From: Actinomycetota bacterium
GTDB taxonomy: Bacteria; Actinomycetota; Acidimicrobiia; Acidimicrobiales; Ilumatobacteraceae
NCBI GenBank assembly: GCA_016700055.1
Contig: CP064997.1
Span: 744,001 to 808,000 of the forward strand
Reading direction: 5' to 3'
Length of the DNA: 64,000 nucleotides
This document shows positions 33,999 to 42,790 of this stretch, one piece after another (position 1 is the first letter of the stretch; the number at the start of each line of letters is the position of its first letter). Under the pieces are notes generated by a model that saw nothing but the letters and a program-made list of their open reading frames with translations, had not been told where the DNA came from and did no database searches. The translations under genes and the position numbers were made by a program.

Positions 33999-35179
33999 AG
34001 CCCGGCAAGGTCGGCTTCCAGAGCGGCGGTCAGCTCACGGCGGAAGCGGTCGACACCGAAGTCGAGCGCGCGCAGCCGCGCTGCCGCACCGAGCCTGGCC
34101 AGCTCGGCCGGGTTCGCGACAAGGCCCGCAGTGATCGCCACCAGCTCTTCGACGGAATGCCAGTGACGGCCGTCGACACCGTCGCGCACGATCTCCGCCG
34201 GGCCTGCCGCGCCGTAGACGACAGGTACCGCGCCAGCGGCCATCGCTTCGACGAGCGCGATGCCGAAGTGCTCGAAGCGTTCCGGGTGGCGGTCGGGATC
34301 CTCGCCGAACCCGGCCCCGTGCCAGTACACCGACGACTCGCGCAGGAGTCGCGCCACGAGGGCGCCCGGCGCGTTGACATGGACCTGCACCGGCCTGCCG
34401 AGCGCGGCGCGGCGCACAGCGAGCGCGTACTCGCGGTTGGTCGCGTCGCAGCCACCGACGAGCGCCAGCTCCCACCCCGGCGCTGCTCCCGCCCGCTCCA
34501 GCGTGCCGAAGGCCTCCAGCAGCTCGGCCTGCTTCTTGCTGTGGCCGAACGCCGGGTCGAAGAAGCGACCGAGGCTCAGGATCGTGGGGCTCTTCGGCCC
34601 GGGCTCGGCCATCGGGCGCACCGGCGGGTAGAGCACCTCGGCGGGGACCGACCAGAGACGTTCCGTCCAGCGTGCCGTGAAGGCCGAGTTGGCGAAGAAC
34701 CGGCGGTAGCTGGCGAGGTGATGGGTCCGCTGGACGCGGCGGTCGAAGCCGGCCTGCACCTCGCGCAGGCGCAACGGGAGCTCTCCGGGAACGAGCGAGA
34801 GCGCCTTGACCCCGCCGATCGCGACGCGGTTGCGCACCGCGTCGAGTCGCGTCGGCGGCGACTGCGGGAAGTGCACGTAGTAGTAGCCGAGAGCGGCGCG
34901 GTTCTCGCACCTGCTGAGATAGGTGCCGTTCACGAACACGTCGAAGTCCGCGCTCGCCGCTGAGGCTTCGGCGTCGTCGGTGACGCGCCGGTAGTCGCAC
35001 GCCGACAGGTCGACACCGAGGCGTTCCAGCGTGCGCCCCACGTCGGGCGGGTTCGGGCCGAGCAGCGTCACGTCGTGGCCGTCCTCGGCCAGCACCTGGG
35101 CGATGGTGCCGTCCACCTGCTCTCCGCCGCCGTAGGTCTCCCAGTACAGGTCGTAGACGGCGATCCGTCTGCGGCTCAC
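33995..35179 (-). CDS. Family 4 glycosyltransferase
   Basis: 394 residues, two Rossmann halves of a GT-B enzyme. The N-terminal part opens with VYDLYWETYGGGEQ, a glycine-rich acceptor loop. The donor half carries ILSLGRFF and EHFGIALVEAMAAGAVPVVY, with the paired Glu typical of GT4. It likely adds one sugar in the surface glycan pathway. A GTG at 35179 overlaps the stop of the upstream GT2 gene as GTGA, so it is coupled to it. It is the last gene of a glycosyltransferase operon running down from about 38.8 kb. Confidence 0.85.
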   Translation of the reverse strand: MSRRRIAVYDLYWETYGGGEQVDGTIAQVLAEDGHDVTLLGPNPPDVGRTLERLGVDLSACDYRRVTDDAEASAASADFDVFVNGTYLSRCENRAALGYYYVHFPQSPPTRLDAVRNRVAIGGVKALSLVPGELPLRLREVQAGFDRRVQRTHHLASYRRFFANSAFTARWTERLWSVPAEVLYPPVRPMAEPGPKSPTILSLGRFFDPAFGHSKKQAELLEAFGTLERAGAAPGWELALVGGCDATNREYALAVRRAALGRPVQVHVNAPGALVARLLRESSVYWHGAGFGEDPDRHPERFEHFGIALVEAMAAGAVPVVYGAAGPAEIVRDGVDGRHWHSVEELVAITAGLVANPAELARLGAAARLRALDFGVDRFRRELTAALEADLAGL

Positions 35180-36519
35180 CACTTCTCGACCATCCAGCTC
35201 ATCAGGGAGCGGCGCGGCACCGTGCGCCCCGGCGCCCAACGGGCAGCGAGCATCCGCGGCAGCAGGCGCACGTAGCCGAAGAAGACGCGACGCCGGTGCG
35301 CGACCTCGGCCCGCACCGGCAGCCGCAACGTGAGCGGGCGCAGCACGTAATGGCGCACGTGCGCGGCGACGAAACGGCGCAGCTCGCCTGCGCCGGAGCG
35401 CAGGGCGAGGCGCGCCGGGGCGTGCCTGGCCAGCACCAGCAACCGGTTGCGCTCGGTGTAGTACCGAAACGTCGGCGAGCCGACCCCCGACGAGACCGCG
35501 TGGCGGTGGCGCACGACAGCCCGCGGCTCGTACAGGTAGTGCCACCCGCGCAGCCTGCCCCGCCACGACAGCTCGGTGTCCTCGTAGTAGAGGAACAGCG
35601 ATTCGTCGAACATGCCCACCTCGTCGAGGTACGCGCGGCGCAGCAGCACGGCTCCCCCGCACCAGGCGAACACGTCGGCGCGCTCTTCGTACTGGCCGCG
35701 GTCGACCTCGAGGAAGCCCCGGTCTCCTCCGAACCCGCCCGCGTACAGGTTGGAGCCGGCGTTGTTGACGATGTCGACCACCTCGGGGTCGAGCGCCACG
35801 TCGGCCCAGACCGCCACGGGGCCGACCTCCACTTCGGTGGTGCACCCGCCGCTCTCCAGCTTCACGGTGCGCGGACCGAGCGCGGAGAGGCGCAGCGAGA
35901 GCGTCGACGGGGTGGAACCGTCCGAGCGCACCCGCACGCTGCCCCTGGCCGACGACCACCGGGCGATCTCCTCGGCGTCGGGAAGGTGCGGGGGCTCCGC
36001 CCCGTAAAACCCCTCGTCGAACACGAGCCGGTCGTCGATACGCCGGCCGTCGAGTCGAGCCCCGCTCACCCGCACACCGAGCAGACGCGGATCGCCGCCG
36101 TGCCGCGCCGCACCGGAGACCTCGACGCGCACGTCGTGGTAACGCCCGTCGAAGAGCAGCTTGGCGTTGATCGCTCCGGCGCGCGGGTCGTCACCGGCGG
36201 CGTCGACGAGCGCGCGGATCCACCCCGGGTCGGCGACGGCGTCGTTGTTGAGCAGGGCCACGAAGTCGTAGTCGCCCGGAGCGCGCATGCCGAGGTTGCA
36301 GCCCCCGGCGAAGCCGAGGTTGGCGAGCGGCTCGAGCACCGTCACCTCGGGCCGCTCGGCGCGCACGCGCTCGGCGACGTCGTCGAGCGAGCCGTTGTCG
36401 ACGAGCACCACGTCCAGGCGATCTGCCGGCCATTCCGTGGCGCGGATCGAATCCAGGCAGTCGAGCGTCATCTGCCCGCCGTCGAAGTTGAGCACGACGA
36501 CCCGCACCGTCGGCGTCAC
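35176..36519 (-). CDS. Family 2 glycosyltransferase with inserted beta-rich domain
   Basis: 447 residues. The GT-A fold begins with VVVLNFDGGQMTLDCL, LVDNGSLDD and FVALLNNDAVADPGWI (the DXD equivalent), as in rhamnosyltransferases of the WbbL type. Between about residues 115 and 250 lies an inserted segment rich in beta strands (VSGARLDGRRIDDRLVF, LRLSALGPRTVKLESGG) that the minimal family lacks. The catalytic domain then resumes with FAWCGGAVLLRRAYLDEVGMFDESLFLYYEDTELSWR. GTG start at 36519; coupled downstream to the GT4 gene. The acceptor is unknown. Confidence 0.82.
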   Translation of the reverse strand: MTPTVRVVVLNFDGGQMTLDCLDSIRATEWPADRLDVVLVDNGSLDDVAERVRAERPEVTVLEPLANLGFAGGCNLGMRAPGDYDFVALLNNDAVADPGWIRALVDAAGDDPRAGAINAKLLFDGRYHDVRVEVSGAARHGGDPRLLGVRVSGARLDGRRIDDRLVFDEGFYGAEPPHLPDAEEIARWSSARGSVRVRSDGSTPSTLSLRLSALGPRTVKLESGGCTTEVEVGPVAVWADVALDPEVVDIVNNAGSNLYAGGFGGDRGFLEVDRGQYEERADVFAWCGGAVLLRRAYLDEVGMFDESLFLYYEDTELSWRGRLRGWHYLYEPRAVVRHRHAVSSGVGSPTFRYYTERNRLLVLARHAPARLALRSGAGELRRFVAAHVRHYVLRPLTLRLPVRAEVAHRRRVFFGYVRLLPRMLAARWAPGRTVPRRSLMSWMVEKW

Positions 36520-36544
36520 GACTTCACCGTCACGTTCTTCACCG

Positions 36545-37279
36545 TCACGTCGACCACGGCGCTCGGCGTGGCCTGCGCCGCGACCGCATCCGCAGGCACC
36601 AGCCGAGCATCACGAACCCGAGGCGCACCGCCGTCAGCCGGCTGCCGGTGACCGAGCTCTCGCCGACGCGCTCCTGGTAGCGCACGGGGATCTGCACGAA
36701 CGGGATCCGCAGGCGCGCGACGTGGAGCATCATCTCGTACCCGACCGCGGATCCGAGGCCCTCGATCTCGGGCTCGACGCGATCCACCGCACGCCTCGTC
36801 ATCACCCGGAACGTGCAGCCGACGTCGGACATGAACGTGGTGTTGAACAGCATCTCGGTGAACTTCGCGAGTGCGTAGTTGCCGAGGCGGAGCATGGTGC
36901 CCATGTTGGCCCCGCTGAAGATCATCACCTGGGCGGTGCGCGAGCCGAACACCACGTCGACGTCGCTCAGGTAGGGCAGCAGCTTCAACACGTCGGCGGG
37001 TTCGAACGTGGCGTCGGGCTCGCAGATGCAGACGAGGTCGACGCCGCGCGTCTCGGCCAGCCCGCGCCGGATCGCCGAGCCGTAACCCTGCACGTCTTCG
37101 AAGACCTCGACCGCAGAGGTCGACGCGACCTCGGGCGACGTGTCCGGATGCGCGTTGTTGTTGACGACGACGATCCGGTCGACGATGCCGAGCGCCTCGA
37201 AGCGCCGGATGCAGTCGGCGATGCTGCCTGCCTCGTTGTAGGTCGGCAGCACGACCGCGAGGGTTCTTCCGTTCCACAT
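36545..37279 (-). CDS. Family 2 glycosyltransferase, polyprenyl-phosphate sugar synthase-like
   Basis: 244 residues. VVLPTYNEAGSIADCIRRF begins the GT-A fold, VVNNNAHPDTS is the first carboxylate motif and CEPDATFEPADVLKLLPYL the DXD region. No membrane helix at the C-terminus. It resembles enzymes that charge polyprenyl phosphate for a GT-C transferase, which fits the membrane GT-C-like protein encoded just upstream (37299-38816). ATG at 37279 with AGGGACGGG upstream. Confidence 0.82.
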   Translation of the reverse strand: MWNGRTLAVVLPTYNEAGSIADCIRRFEALGIVDRIVVVNNNAHPDTSPEVASTSAVEVFEDVQGYGSAIRRGLAETRGVDLVCICEPDATFEPADVLKLLPYLSDVDVVFGSRTAQVMIFSGANMGTMLRLGNYALAKFTEMLFNTTFMSDVGCTFRVMTRRAVDRVEPEIEGLGSAVGYEMMLHVARLRIPFVQIPVRYQERVGESSVTGSRLTAVRLGFVMLGWCLRMRSRRRPRRAPWST

Positions 37280-37298
37280 GTGCGTGTGTCGCCCGTCC

Positions 37299-38816
37299 CT
37301 AGCCGGAGTCCCGAGGAATGTAGATGACGGCGCTGCCGATCACCTCGCGCTCGTAGCGTTCGACCGGTAGCCACAGCAGCGACGTGTCCTCCACGTCGAG
37401 CTCGGTCACGAACGCCACCCGCTCCGGCGGGGTGCCCTCCACCAGCCGTTGGGTGTCGGGGAAGCGCATCATGAACGGGTGGCCCGCCACCGCGACCCGG
37501 ATCGTCCGGTCGCTGACGTACTCGATCGGCAAGACGAGCCAGTAGTAGCCGGCGACGCGGTCGATGCCGGCTTCCTGCAGCCGAGCGACGATCTGGTCGA
37601 CGTGCTCGTTGGGGTCGGCGAGCTCTGTCCAGGAGGCGCCGGCGCGCCCGACGTAGGGCACGGCGAAGAGACCCACCCACGCAAGCACCCCTGCGGTCGC
37701 CAGGGCGGCCACCGGCAGCGGCCGGGGCGCGCGCCGAACGGCAAGCGCATCGAGCACCTGGCCCACCCCGGCGGCGATCAGCACCGCCGCGGGGCAGAGC
37801 ACGACCGCCGCGTAGCGCCCGTCGAGCACGAACGAGGTGTTGGCGAAGCCGGCGAGCACGAGTGGGCCGGCAAGGACCGGCGCGACGACGGTGGCACCGG
37901 GCCAGCGGGGCACGCGGCGCATCAACGCGACGGCACCGGCCGCGCCCAGGGCCAGCACCGCGACGTACAAGGCGATCCCGATCGGGCGGGAGAGGATCCA
38001 CTCCCCGTCCAGGCTGCGCAGACCGAGCGCACGCGGGAAGAGACCGGTGAAGTAGCCGGCGAGCCGATCCAGGTAGGTGCTGTCGCCGACCACAGGCGCT
38101 TCCGCGGACGGCCACGAGTTGACCGCGTTCCACAACAGGAATGGCACGTTCGCCGCGACGGCACCGGCGCCGGCGGGCAGCCACCACTGCCGCCAGCGCC
38201 GCGCGAAGCGCAGCCCGACGACCACCGCGAGCGGCGCGGCGACGGCGAGGTACATCGGGTGCAGGTAGACCGCCAGCCCGAGCACGAAGCCCGTCACCGC
38301 CGAGCGCCACGGCGAAGGTGGGTCGGCGTCGACCACCACAGCGCAGGCCCAGATCGCGAGCGCGCTCACCAGCACCCCGAGCGCGTAGGCAGGGTAGGCC
38401 CTGGTGGAGACGACCAGCAGGGCCCCCGGGGCGAGCCACACCAACGCACCGGCGACCCAACCCGCACGCCGATCGAGCACGCGGCGGGTGAGCGCCGCGG
38501 TGACCAGCGCAGCTCCCGCCCAGATCGCCGTGAACAGCAGCTTCAGCGGCACGACGTGGTACCCGAACACCGCCACGAACGGCGCGAACAGGTACGCCTC
38601 GAAGATCGCGGTGTAGTTGAGCCCGGAGATGACGACGGGCATGCGGCCATGGAGCACCTCGTAGGCCTCGAGCCCGACGTAGGCCTCGTCGGCGTTCAGC
38701 ACGCCGAGCGGCGTCTGCAGCACCCAGGCCCGCATCACGAGCCCGACGGCGCCGAGCACTGCCAAGACAGCGACCGCGCGAGCGCGCGGCAAACGACGCT
38801 CATCCGGCTCCGGCAC
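37299..38816 (-). CDS. GT-C-type polytopic membrane glycosyltransferase (PMT/GT39-like)
   Basis: 505 residues, about eleven membrane helices and a C-terminal soluble part of roughly 110 residues. The first extracytoplasmic loop carries the acidic pair in LNADEAYVGLEAYEVLHG, the position where GT-C enzymes keep their catalytic Asp/Glu, followed by VISGLNYTAIFEAYLFAPF. The likely donor is polyprenyl-phosphate-linked sugar made by the neighbouring GT2. TAGCAT lies 8 nt before the GTG at 38816, which decides that start over a GTG at 38838. Acceptor (glycan or protein) unknown. Confidence 0.75.
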   Translation of the reverse strand: MPEPDERRLPRARAVAVLAVLGAVGLVMRAWVLQTPLGVLNADEAYVGLEAYEVLHGRMPVVISGLNYTAIFEAYLFAPFVAVFGYHVVPLKLLFTAIWAGAALVTAALTRRVLDRRAGWVAGALVWLAPGALLVVSTRAYPAYALGVLVSALAIWACAVVVDADPPSPWRSAVTGFVLGLAVYLHPMYLAVAAPLAVVVGLRFARRWRQWWLPAGAGAVAANVPFLLWNAVNSWPSAEAPVVGDSTYLDRLAGYFTGLFPRALGLRSLDGEWILSRPIGIALYVAVLALGAAGAVALMRRVPRWPGATVVAPVLAGPLVLAGFANTSFVLDGRYAAVVLCPAAVLIAAGVGQVLDALAVRRAPRPLPVAALATAGVLAWVGLFAVPYVGRAGASWTELADPNEHVDQIVARLQEAGIDRVAGYYWLVLPIEYVSDRTIRVAVAGHPFMMRFPDTQRLVEGTPPERVAFVTELDVEDTSLLWLPVERYEREVIGSAVIYIPRDSG

Positions 38817-38824
38817 GGACGGCG

Positions 38825-38830
38825 ATGCTA
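38825..38830 (-). promoter_or_regulatory. -10 box of the GT-C operon
   Basis: Minus-strand TAGCAT, 8 nt before the GTG at 38816; located in the 25-nt gap after the tandem glycosyltransferase gene, so 38816-33995 may be transcribed separately. Confidence 0.5.
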
Positions 38831-38841
38831 CCGGCACCCCC

Positions 38842-41235
38842 TCACCGCGGGCCGGCGCGCTCGACGGCACCAGGGGGGAGCTCGCCGACCCTCCCCAGCC
38901 AGCCGACGAGCTCACCGGCGACGTCGTCGAACGTCCACCGCCGCGCCCGCGCGGCGGCATCGGCCGAGGCCACGCGCCAGGATTCGTCGTCGGTGAGCAG
39001 CGGGCGCAGTGCCGCGACGATCGCATCGACGGCGGGGGCGACCACCTGCAGGCCGGGGCTCGTCGGACCCATCGTGTCGATCGTCGTCACCGTCGGCACG
39101 CCGGCCGCGAGCAGGTCGGCCACCGCCGCCGATTGCTCACCGACGCGGCTTTCCCGCAGCTGCAGGCCGGCACGGGCGCGCGCTACGCGCGCGCCGTACG
39201 CCGCGGGGTCGAGCGCCCCGGTGATCTCGACCTGGGCGGCCACCCCGAGACGCTTAGCCTCGGCTTCCACCGCGACGGCGGCGCCGGCCTGCACCGGCCC
39301 GGCGAAGACGAGCCGGGGTGGCTCGGCGCCGCCCGCCACCGGTGCCGCGACGAGCCGGGCCAGGGCCTGCACGGCCAGCTCGGGCAGCTTGTTGGCGGCG
39401 AGCCAGCCGGCGGCGAGGATCTCGGCGCGCCCGGCCGCCTCGGCGGGCGGCCCGACCGGGGGGTATGCATTCGCCAGCACGAGGACGGGCACGCCGCTCG
39501 GCCTCAGCCGGCGCACCACCGCGGCCGCGTGGTCGCTCGTGACCACCACCGACCGGGCCGCGTCGAGGTGTTCGCCGAGCAGGCTGATCCCGAGTGCGTG
39601 GTAGCGCTCCGCGTCGAGCAGCGCGTCTGCGCCGAGCGCGGCAAGGCCCTCTGCGCCTTCGTTCGCCAGCACCCGCTCGGTGAGGTACCGGCGGGCCCAG
39701 TCCCGCGAGCCCGACAGATGGGCGAGGCCGACGTGCATGCCGACGAGCGACGCCTCGTGCAGCCACAGGTGGGCGCGGTGCTCGAGCGCGAGCTGTGCTC
39801 CGGCCACGTGGTGGTGCGAGCTGCCGAGGACGACGACGAGGTCGTCGAAGACCCCCGGCGGAAGGAACCGCCCGAGCGCCCTCGCGGGGTGTCGACGCTC
39901 CACGTGGGGGAATCGCTTGCTGCACGCCGGCTCCGGCGAACCGGACCCGTCGACCAGCACGTGCAGCTCGGGCCCGCCCGGGAGGCGGCGGATCGCTTCG
40001 GCGACGAGCACGTCGTAGCGCCCGATCGCCGAGGCGGAGCCTTCCATCGGGCCGAGCAGGGCCATCGTGCGTGGCACCCGCCGGGGCAGCGCCGCGCCTC
40101 GCGGAGACAGCTCCTCCAGGGCGCCGGCCGTGGCCCGACCGACGGCCTCCCACGTCCAACGCTGCGCGGCGCGCCGGCCGGCGTCGAGCAGCACCGCGCG
40201 GTGGTCGTCGTCGGTCAGCGCCCACGTGACGGCGGCAGCGATGCTGGCCGGCTGGTAGGGGTCGAAGCACGCGTCCGGCTCGGCGAGCACCTCGGGCAGC
40301 GATGTCACGCCGGAGCAGATCGCGGGCACGCCGCACGCCGCCGCCTCGAGCACGGGCAGGCCGAACCCCTCTTCGATGGAGGGCATCACCGCGAGCTGCG
40401 CCGCCTGCATCAGCGCCACCATCTCGTCGTCGGTGACCGCTCCGGTGAACACCACCTCGTCGGCGACACCGGCCTCTCGCGCGCTGCGCCGCCACCGGTC
40501 GAGTGTGGTCGGGTCGTGGGCGGCGGCGACGACGAGCAGGTGATCCCGACGCAACCCGGCCGGCAGCAGACCCCAAGCCCGCAGCAGGCCCGCGGTGTTC
40601 TTGCGTTCGTCACCCCCGGTGACCGCAAGCACGAACCGCCGTGGTGAGGGCCCGAGCAGCCGCGTGAGGCTCGGCCAGGGATCGGCCCCCGGGGGTCGGA
40701 ACCGGTCGTCGACCCCGGCGCCGATCACGCGCGTGCGACCGGCATCGAGACCCAGTTGGTCGACCGACGTGCTCGCGGCGAACTCGGAGATGGCGAGCAC
40801 GGCGTCGACCGTGCGCGCGAGCAGCGCGCGCACCTCGGCCAGCCGTCGCGCATTCGGGTCACCGAGGTACACCTCGGGGTAGCGGAACGGGATCACGTCG
40901 TACATCACGGCCGCCACCGGCAGGCGAGCCTGCGTGATCACGCTCGAGATCGGGTCGAGCGGGACAGGGTGAAGCATCAGCTGGGTGGCGAGGTACCACG
41001 TGCCGGGCTGCGCGTGCCGGGCCACCACGTCGGGGTGCCAGCGCTCCAGGTTCAATCCCGGGGTCAGCTCGGCGGCGAGCTCGGCATCTGCCCCGCCGCC
41101 GTGGAGCGCGGTCAGCGGTACGCCGGCGCGGTGAAGGCCGTGCAGCAACCCGGCGACGTATCGCCCGATGCCGCGCTGGCGGGCAGTCGGGTGGTCGATC
41201 GGGCGGGCGTCGACCAGCAGGTGGCGCAGAGCCAT
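38842..41235 (-). CDS. Tandem family 4 glycosyltransferase (two GT-B modules)
   Basis: 797 residues. Module one (about 1-370): LLVDARPIDHPTARQRGIGRYVAGLL, VLAVTGGDERKNTAGLLRAW, SIEEGFGLPVLEAAACGVPAI. Module two (about 385-797): MALLGPMEGSASAIGRYDVLVAEAI, VVTSDHAAAVVRRLRPSGVPV, then a degenerate donor site (RARAGLQLRESRVGEQSAAVADLLAAGVPTV). Such double enzymes can add two different sugars or combine an active and a regulatory half. The ATG overlaps the preceding stop by one base (TGATG at 41233-41237), so it is coupled to the small coiled-coil gene. Confidence 0.85.
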   Translation of the reverse strand: MALRHLLVDARPIDHPTARQRGIGRYVAGLLHGLHRAGVPLTALHGGGADAELAAELTPGLNLERWHPDVVARHAQPGTWYLATQLMLHPVPLDPISSVITQARLPVAAVMYDVIPFRYPEVYLGDPNARRLAEVRALLARTVDAVLAISEFAASTSVDQLGLDAGRTRVIGAGVDDRFRPPGADPWPSLTRLLGPSPRRFVLAVTGGDERKNTAGLLRAWGLLPAGLRRDHLLVVAAAHDPTTLDRWRRSAREAGVADEVVFTGAVTDDEMVALMQAAQLAVMPSIEEGFGLPVLEAAACGVPAICSGVTSLPEVLAEPDACFDPYQPASIAAAVTWALTDDDHRAVLLDAGRRAAQRWTWEAVGRATAGALEELSPRGAALPRRVPRTMALLGPMEGSASAIGRYDVLVAEAIRRLPGGPELHVLVDGSGSPEPACSKRFPHVERRHPARALGRFLPPGVFDDLVVVLGSSHHHVAGAQLALEHRAHLWLHEASLVGMHVGLAHLSGSRDWARRYLTERVLANEGAEGLAALGADALLDAERYHALGISLLGEHLDAARSVVVTSDHAAAVVRRLRPSGVPVLVLANAYPPVGPPAEAAGRAEILAAGWLAANKLPELAVQALARLVAAPVAGGAEPPRLVFAGPVQAGAAVAVEAEAKRLGVAAQVEITGALDPAAYGARVARARAGLQLRESRVGEQSAAVADLLAAGVPTVTTIDTMGPTSPGLQVVAPAVDAIVAALRPLLTDDESWRVASADAAARARRWTFDDVAGELVGWLGRVGELPPGAVERAGPR

Positions 41236-41552
41236 CAGCCGCCGGCGGGGTGCTCGCTGCCGAGTCCCTCGACCAGCTGCTCGAGCCGGGCGAGCTGGCG
41301 TTCGATGAGCTGCGCCGCGCCGATCGAAGTGTCGGCGTCGAGGCGCAGCCGGTCGGCATAGCCCTGGAACAGCGGCAGGCCCCGTTCCGCCCCGGAGCGG
41401 ACGTCGTGGTTGAGCTCGTTGACCACCTGCTCGAGCATCACCACGTGGTGGTTCATCTGCAGCACGAGCTCTCGCATCGCGGCCACCTCGGCCGTCAGCG
41501 CGGCCACCGGCTCACCGCGCATCCGCCTGACGAGACCCTTCAGCGATGCCAC
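41235..41552 (-). CDS. Small coiled-coil protein of unknown function
   Basis: 105 residues, almost entirely helical with heptad-like hydrophobic spacing (AALTAEVAAMRELVLQMNHH, LEQVVNELNHDVR, QLIERQLARLEQLVEGL). No signal or membrane segment. TAGCCT lies 7 nt before the GTG at 41552, which decides the start. Coupled by a one-base overlap to the tandem GT4 gene, it may organise glycosyltransferases or measure chain length, as coiled-coil partners do in O-antigen systems; that role is speculative. Confidence 0.65.
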   Translation of the reverse strand: MASLKGLVRRMRGEPVAALTAEVAAMRELVLQMNHHVVMLEQVVNELNHDVRSGAERGLPLFQGYADRLRLDADTSIGAAQLIERQLARLEQLVEGLGSEHPAGG

Positions 41553-41559
41553 GCCGCCG

Positions 41560-41565
41560 AGGCTA
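41560..41565 (-). promoter_or_regulatory. -10 box of the coiled-coil/tandem glycosyltransferase operon
   Basis: Minus-strand TAGCCT, 7 nt before the GTG at 41552; it overlaps the stop codon of the upstream GT2 gene. Confidence 0.5.
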
Positions 41566-42786
41566 CTGGCCGTGCTCTGGCCACGAGCGATGGCGCTCGG
41601 ACCACAGCACCGGCTGCGCCCCGGCCCGCTCGACGCCCGGCGCACCACCCACGGCGACCAGCGCCGCGTCGCCGCTCACCGCGATCCCCGACGCGCGTTC
41701 GGCGCGCAGCCCGTACTGTCGCTGGAGGTCGCCGACGACCAGCTCCAGACCGAGCCTGCACGCAGTGCGGCGGTGGCGCTCCTCGTCGGCGAGGACGTCT
41801 ACGGCGAGGGTCACCCGGTCACGGGGCCGCCGCGCGGCCAGTGCGGCAGCGGCGTCGACCATGTCGCGGATCTCACCGCGCGAGTCGAGGTCGGAAGAGG
41901 CGACCAGCACCAGCCACCGCGCGGGGCAGGCCCGGTCGCGCGCGTCGAGCGCACCGGCCTCGTCCGTCGGTCGCTCCGGACGCTGCGCCAGCTCGCCGGC
42001 CCAGCGCTCCTCGAACGTCTCGCGGGAGGACTCGGCGAGGCGCGCGCGGGAACCGTCGTCGGCAGCGGTGCCTTCGCCGTGAAGGTGGATCACCGGTCGG
42101 GCGGTGACGAGGCGGGTCACCTTGCCCGCGGCCGCCTCGACCCGCATCGCGAGGTCGGCGTCCTCGAAGTAGGCGGGGTGGTACTCCTGGTCGAAGCCGC
42201 CGAGGCCGACGTACGTCGAGCGCGCGAGCACCCAGCAGGCCGCCGACGCGTAGTCGACGTCGCGGTCGAAGAGCACCGAGCGATCGCCAGGGAAGAGGCG
42301 CGGCCCGCCGATCGGGTCGGTCCCCCCGTCCCTGAAGACGACCTGCCCGGCCTCCTGGACGGTGCCGTCCTCGTGCAGCAGCACCGGGGCGGCGATCGCC
42401 ACCTGCGGATCACGAAGGGCGTCGAGGAGCGGTTCCAGCCAACCCTCGGTCACCACCAGGTCCGGGTTGGCGAGGCACACGAACTCGCCGCGGGACATCT
42501 CGACGCCGAGGTTGCAGCCGCCGCCGAAGCCGAGATTGTGCGGCGCCGGGACAACGCGCACCCCCGTCGTCGTCTCGTGCAGCAGTGCCGAGGTGCGCCC
42601 GTTCGCGGCCGGGTTGTCGACGACGACCACCTCGAACGGGTGCTGGGCGTAGCTCGTGTGCCGGCCGATGCTCGCGAGCATGCGGACCACGACGGGCCCG
42701 GTGCCGTGGGTGACGACGACGATCGAGACGAGCGGCGGCTGTCCATCGCGCGGTGTCAGGTCGACGAGTGGCGAGAGAGCACCCAC
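41563..42786 (-). CDS. Family 2 glycosyltransferase with C-terminal extension
   Basis: 407 residues. The GT-A catalytic domain (about 19-270) has VSIVVVTHGTGPVVVRML, VVVDNPAANGRT, FVCLANPDLVVTEGWLEPLL and GGFDQEYHPAYFEDADLAMRVE. The last about 130 residues form a separate region (ARWLVLVASSDLDSRGEIRDM...) of alpha/beta type that I do not recognise. GTG at 42786 starts 4 nt after the ABC ATPase stop, so it belongs to the operon with the exporter ATPase. Likely a rhamnosyl- or galactosyltransferase-like enzyme. Confidence 0.8.
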   Translation of the reverse strand: MGALSPLVDLTPRDGQPPLVSIVVVTHGTGPVVVRMLASIGRHTSYAQHPFEVVVVDNPAANGRTSALLHETTTGVRVVPAPHNLGFGGGCNLGVEMSRGEFVCLANPDLVVTEGWLEPLLDALRDPQVAIAAPVLLHEDGTVQEAGQVVFRDGGTDPIGGPRLFPGDRSVLFDRDVDYASAACWVLARSTYVGLGGFDQEYHPAYFEDADLAMRVEAAAGKVTRLVTARPVIHLHGEGTAADDGSRARLAESSRETFEERWAGELAQRPERPTDEAGALDARDRACPARWLVLVASSDLDSRGEIRDMVDAAAALAARRPRDRVTLAVDVLADEERHRRTACRLGLELVVGDLQRQYGLRAERASGIAVSGDAALVAVGGAPGVERAGAQPVLWSERHRSWPEHGQ

Positions 42787-42790
42787 GGGC

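Noticed and set aside
36516..36575. Alternative frame giving the GT2 protein (36545-37279) a different C-terminus that overlaps the next gene as GTGA
   Set aside because: It would need a frameshift. The direct repeat TTCACCGTCACG here makes it tempting, but the family ends near the current stop and no conserved sequence supports the other frame.
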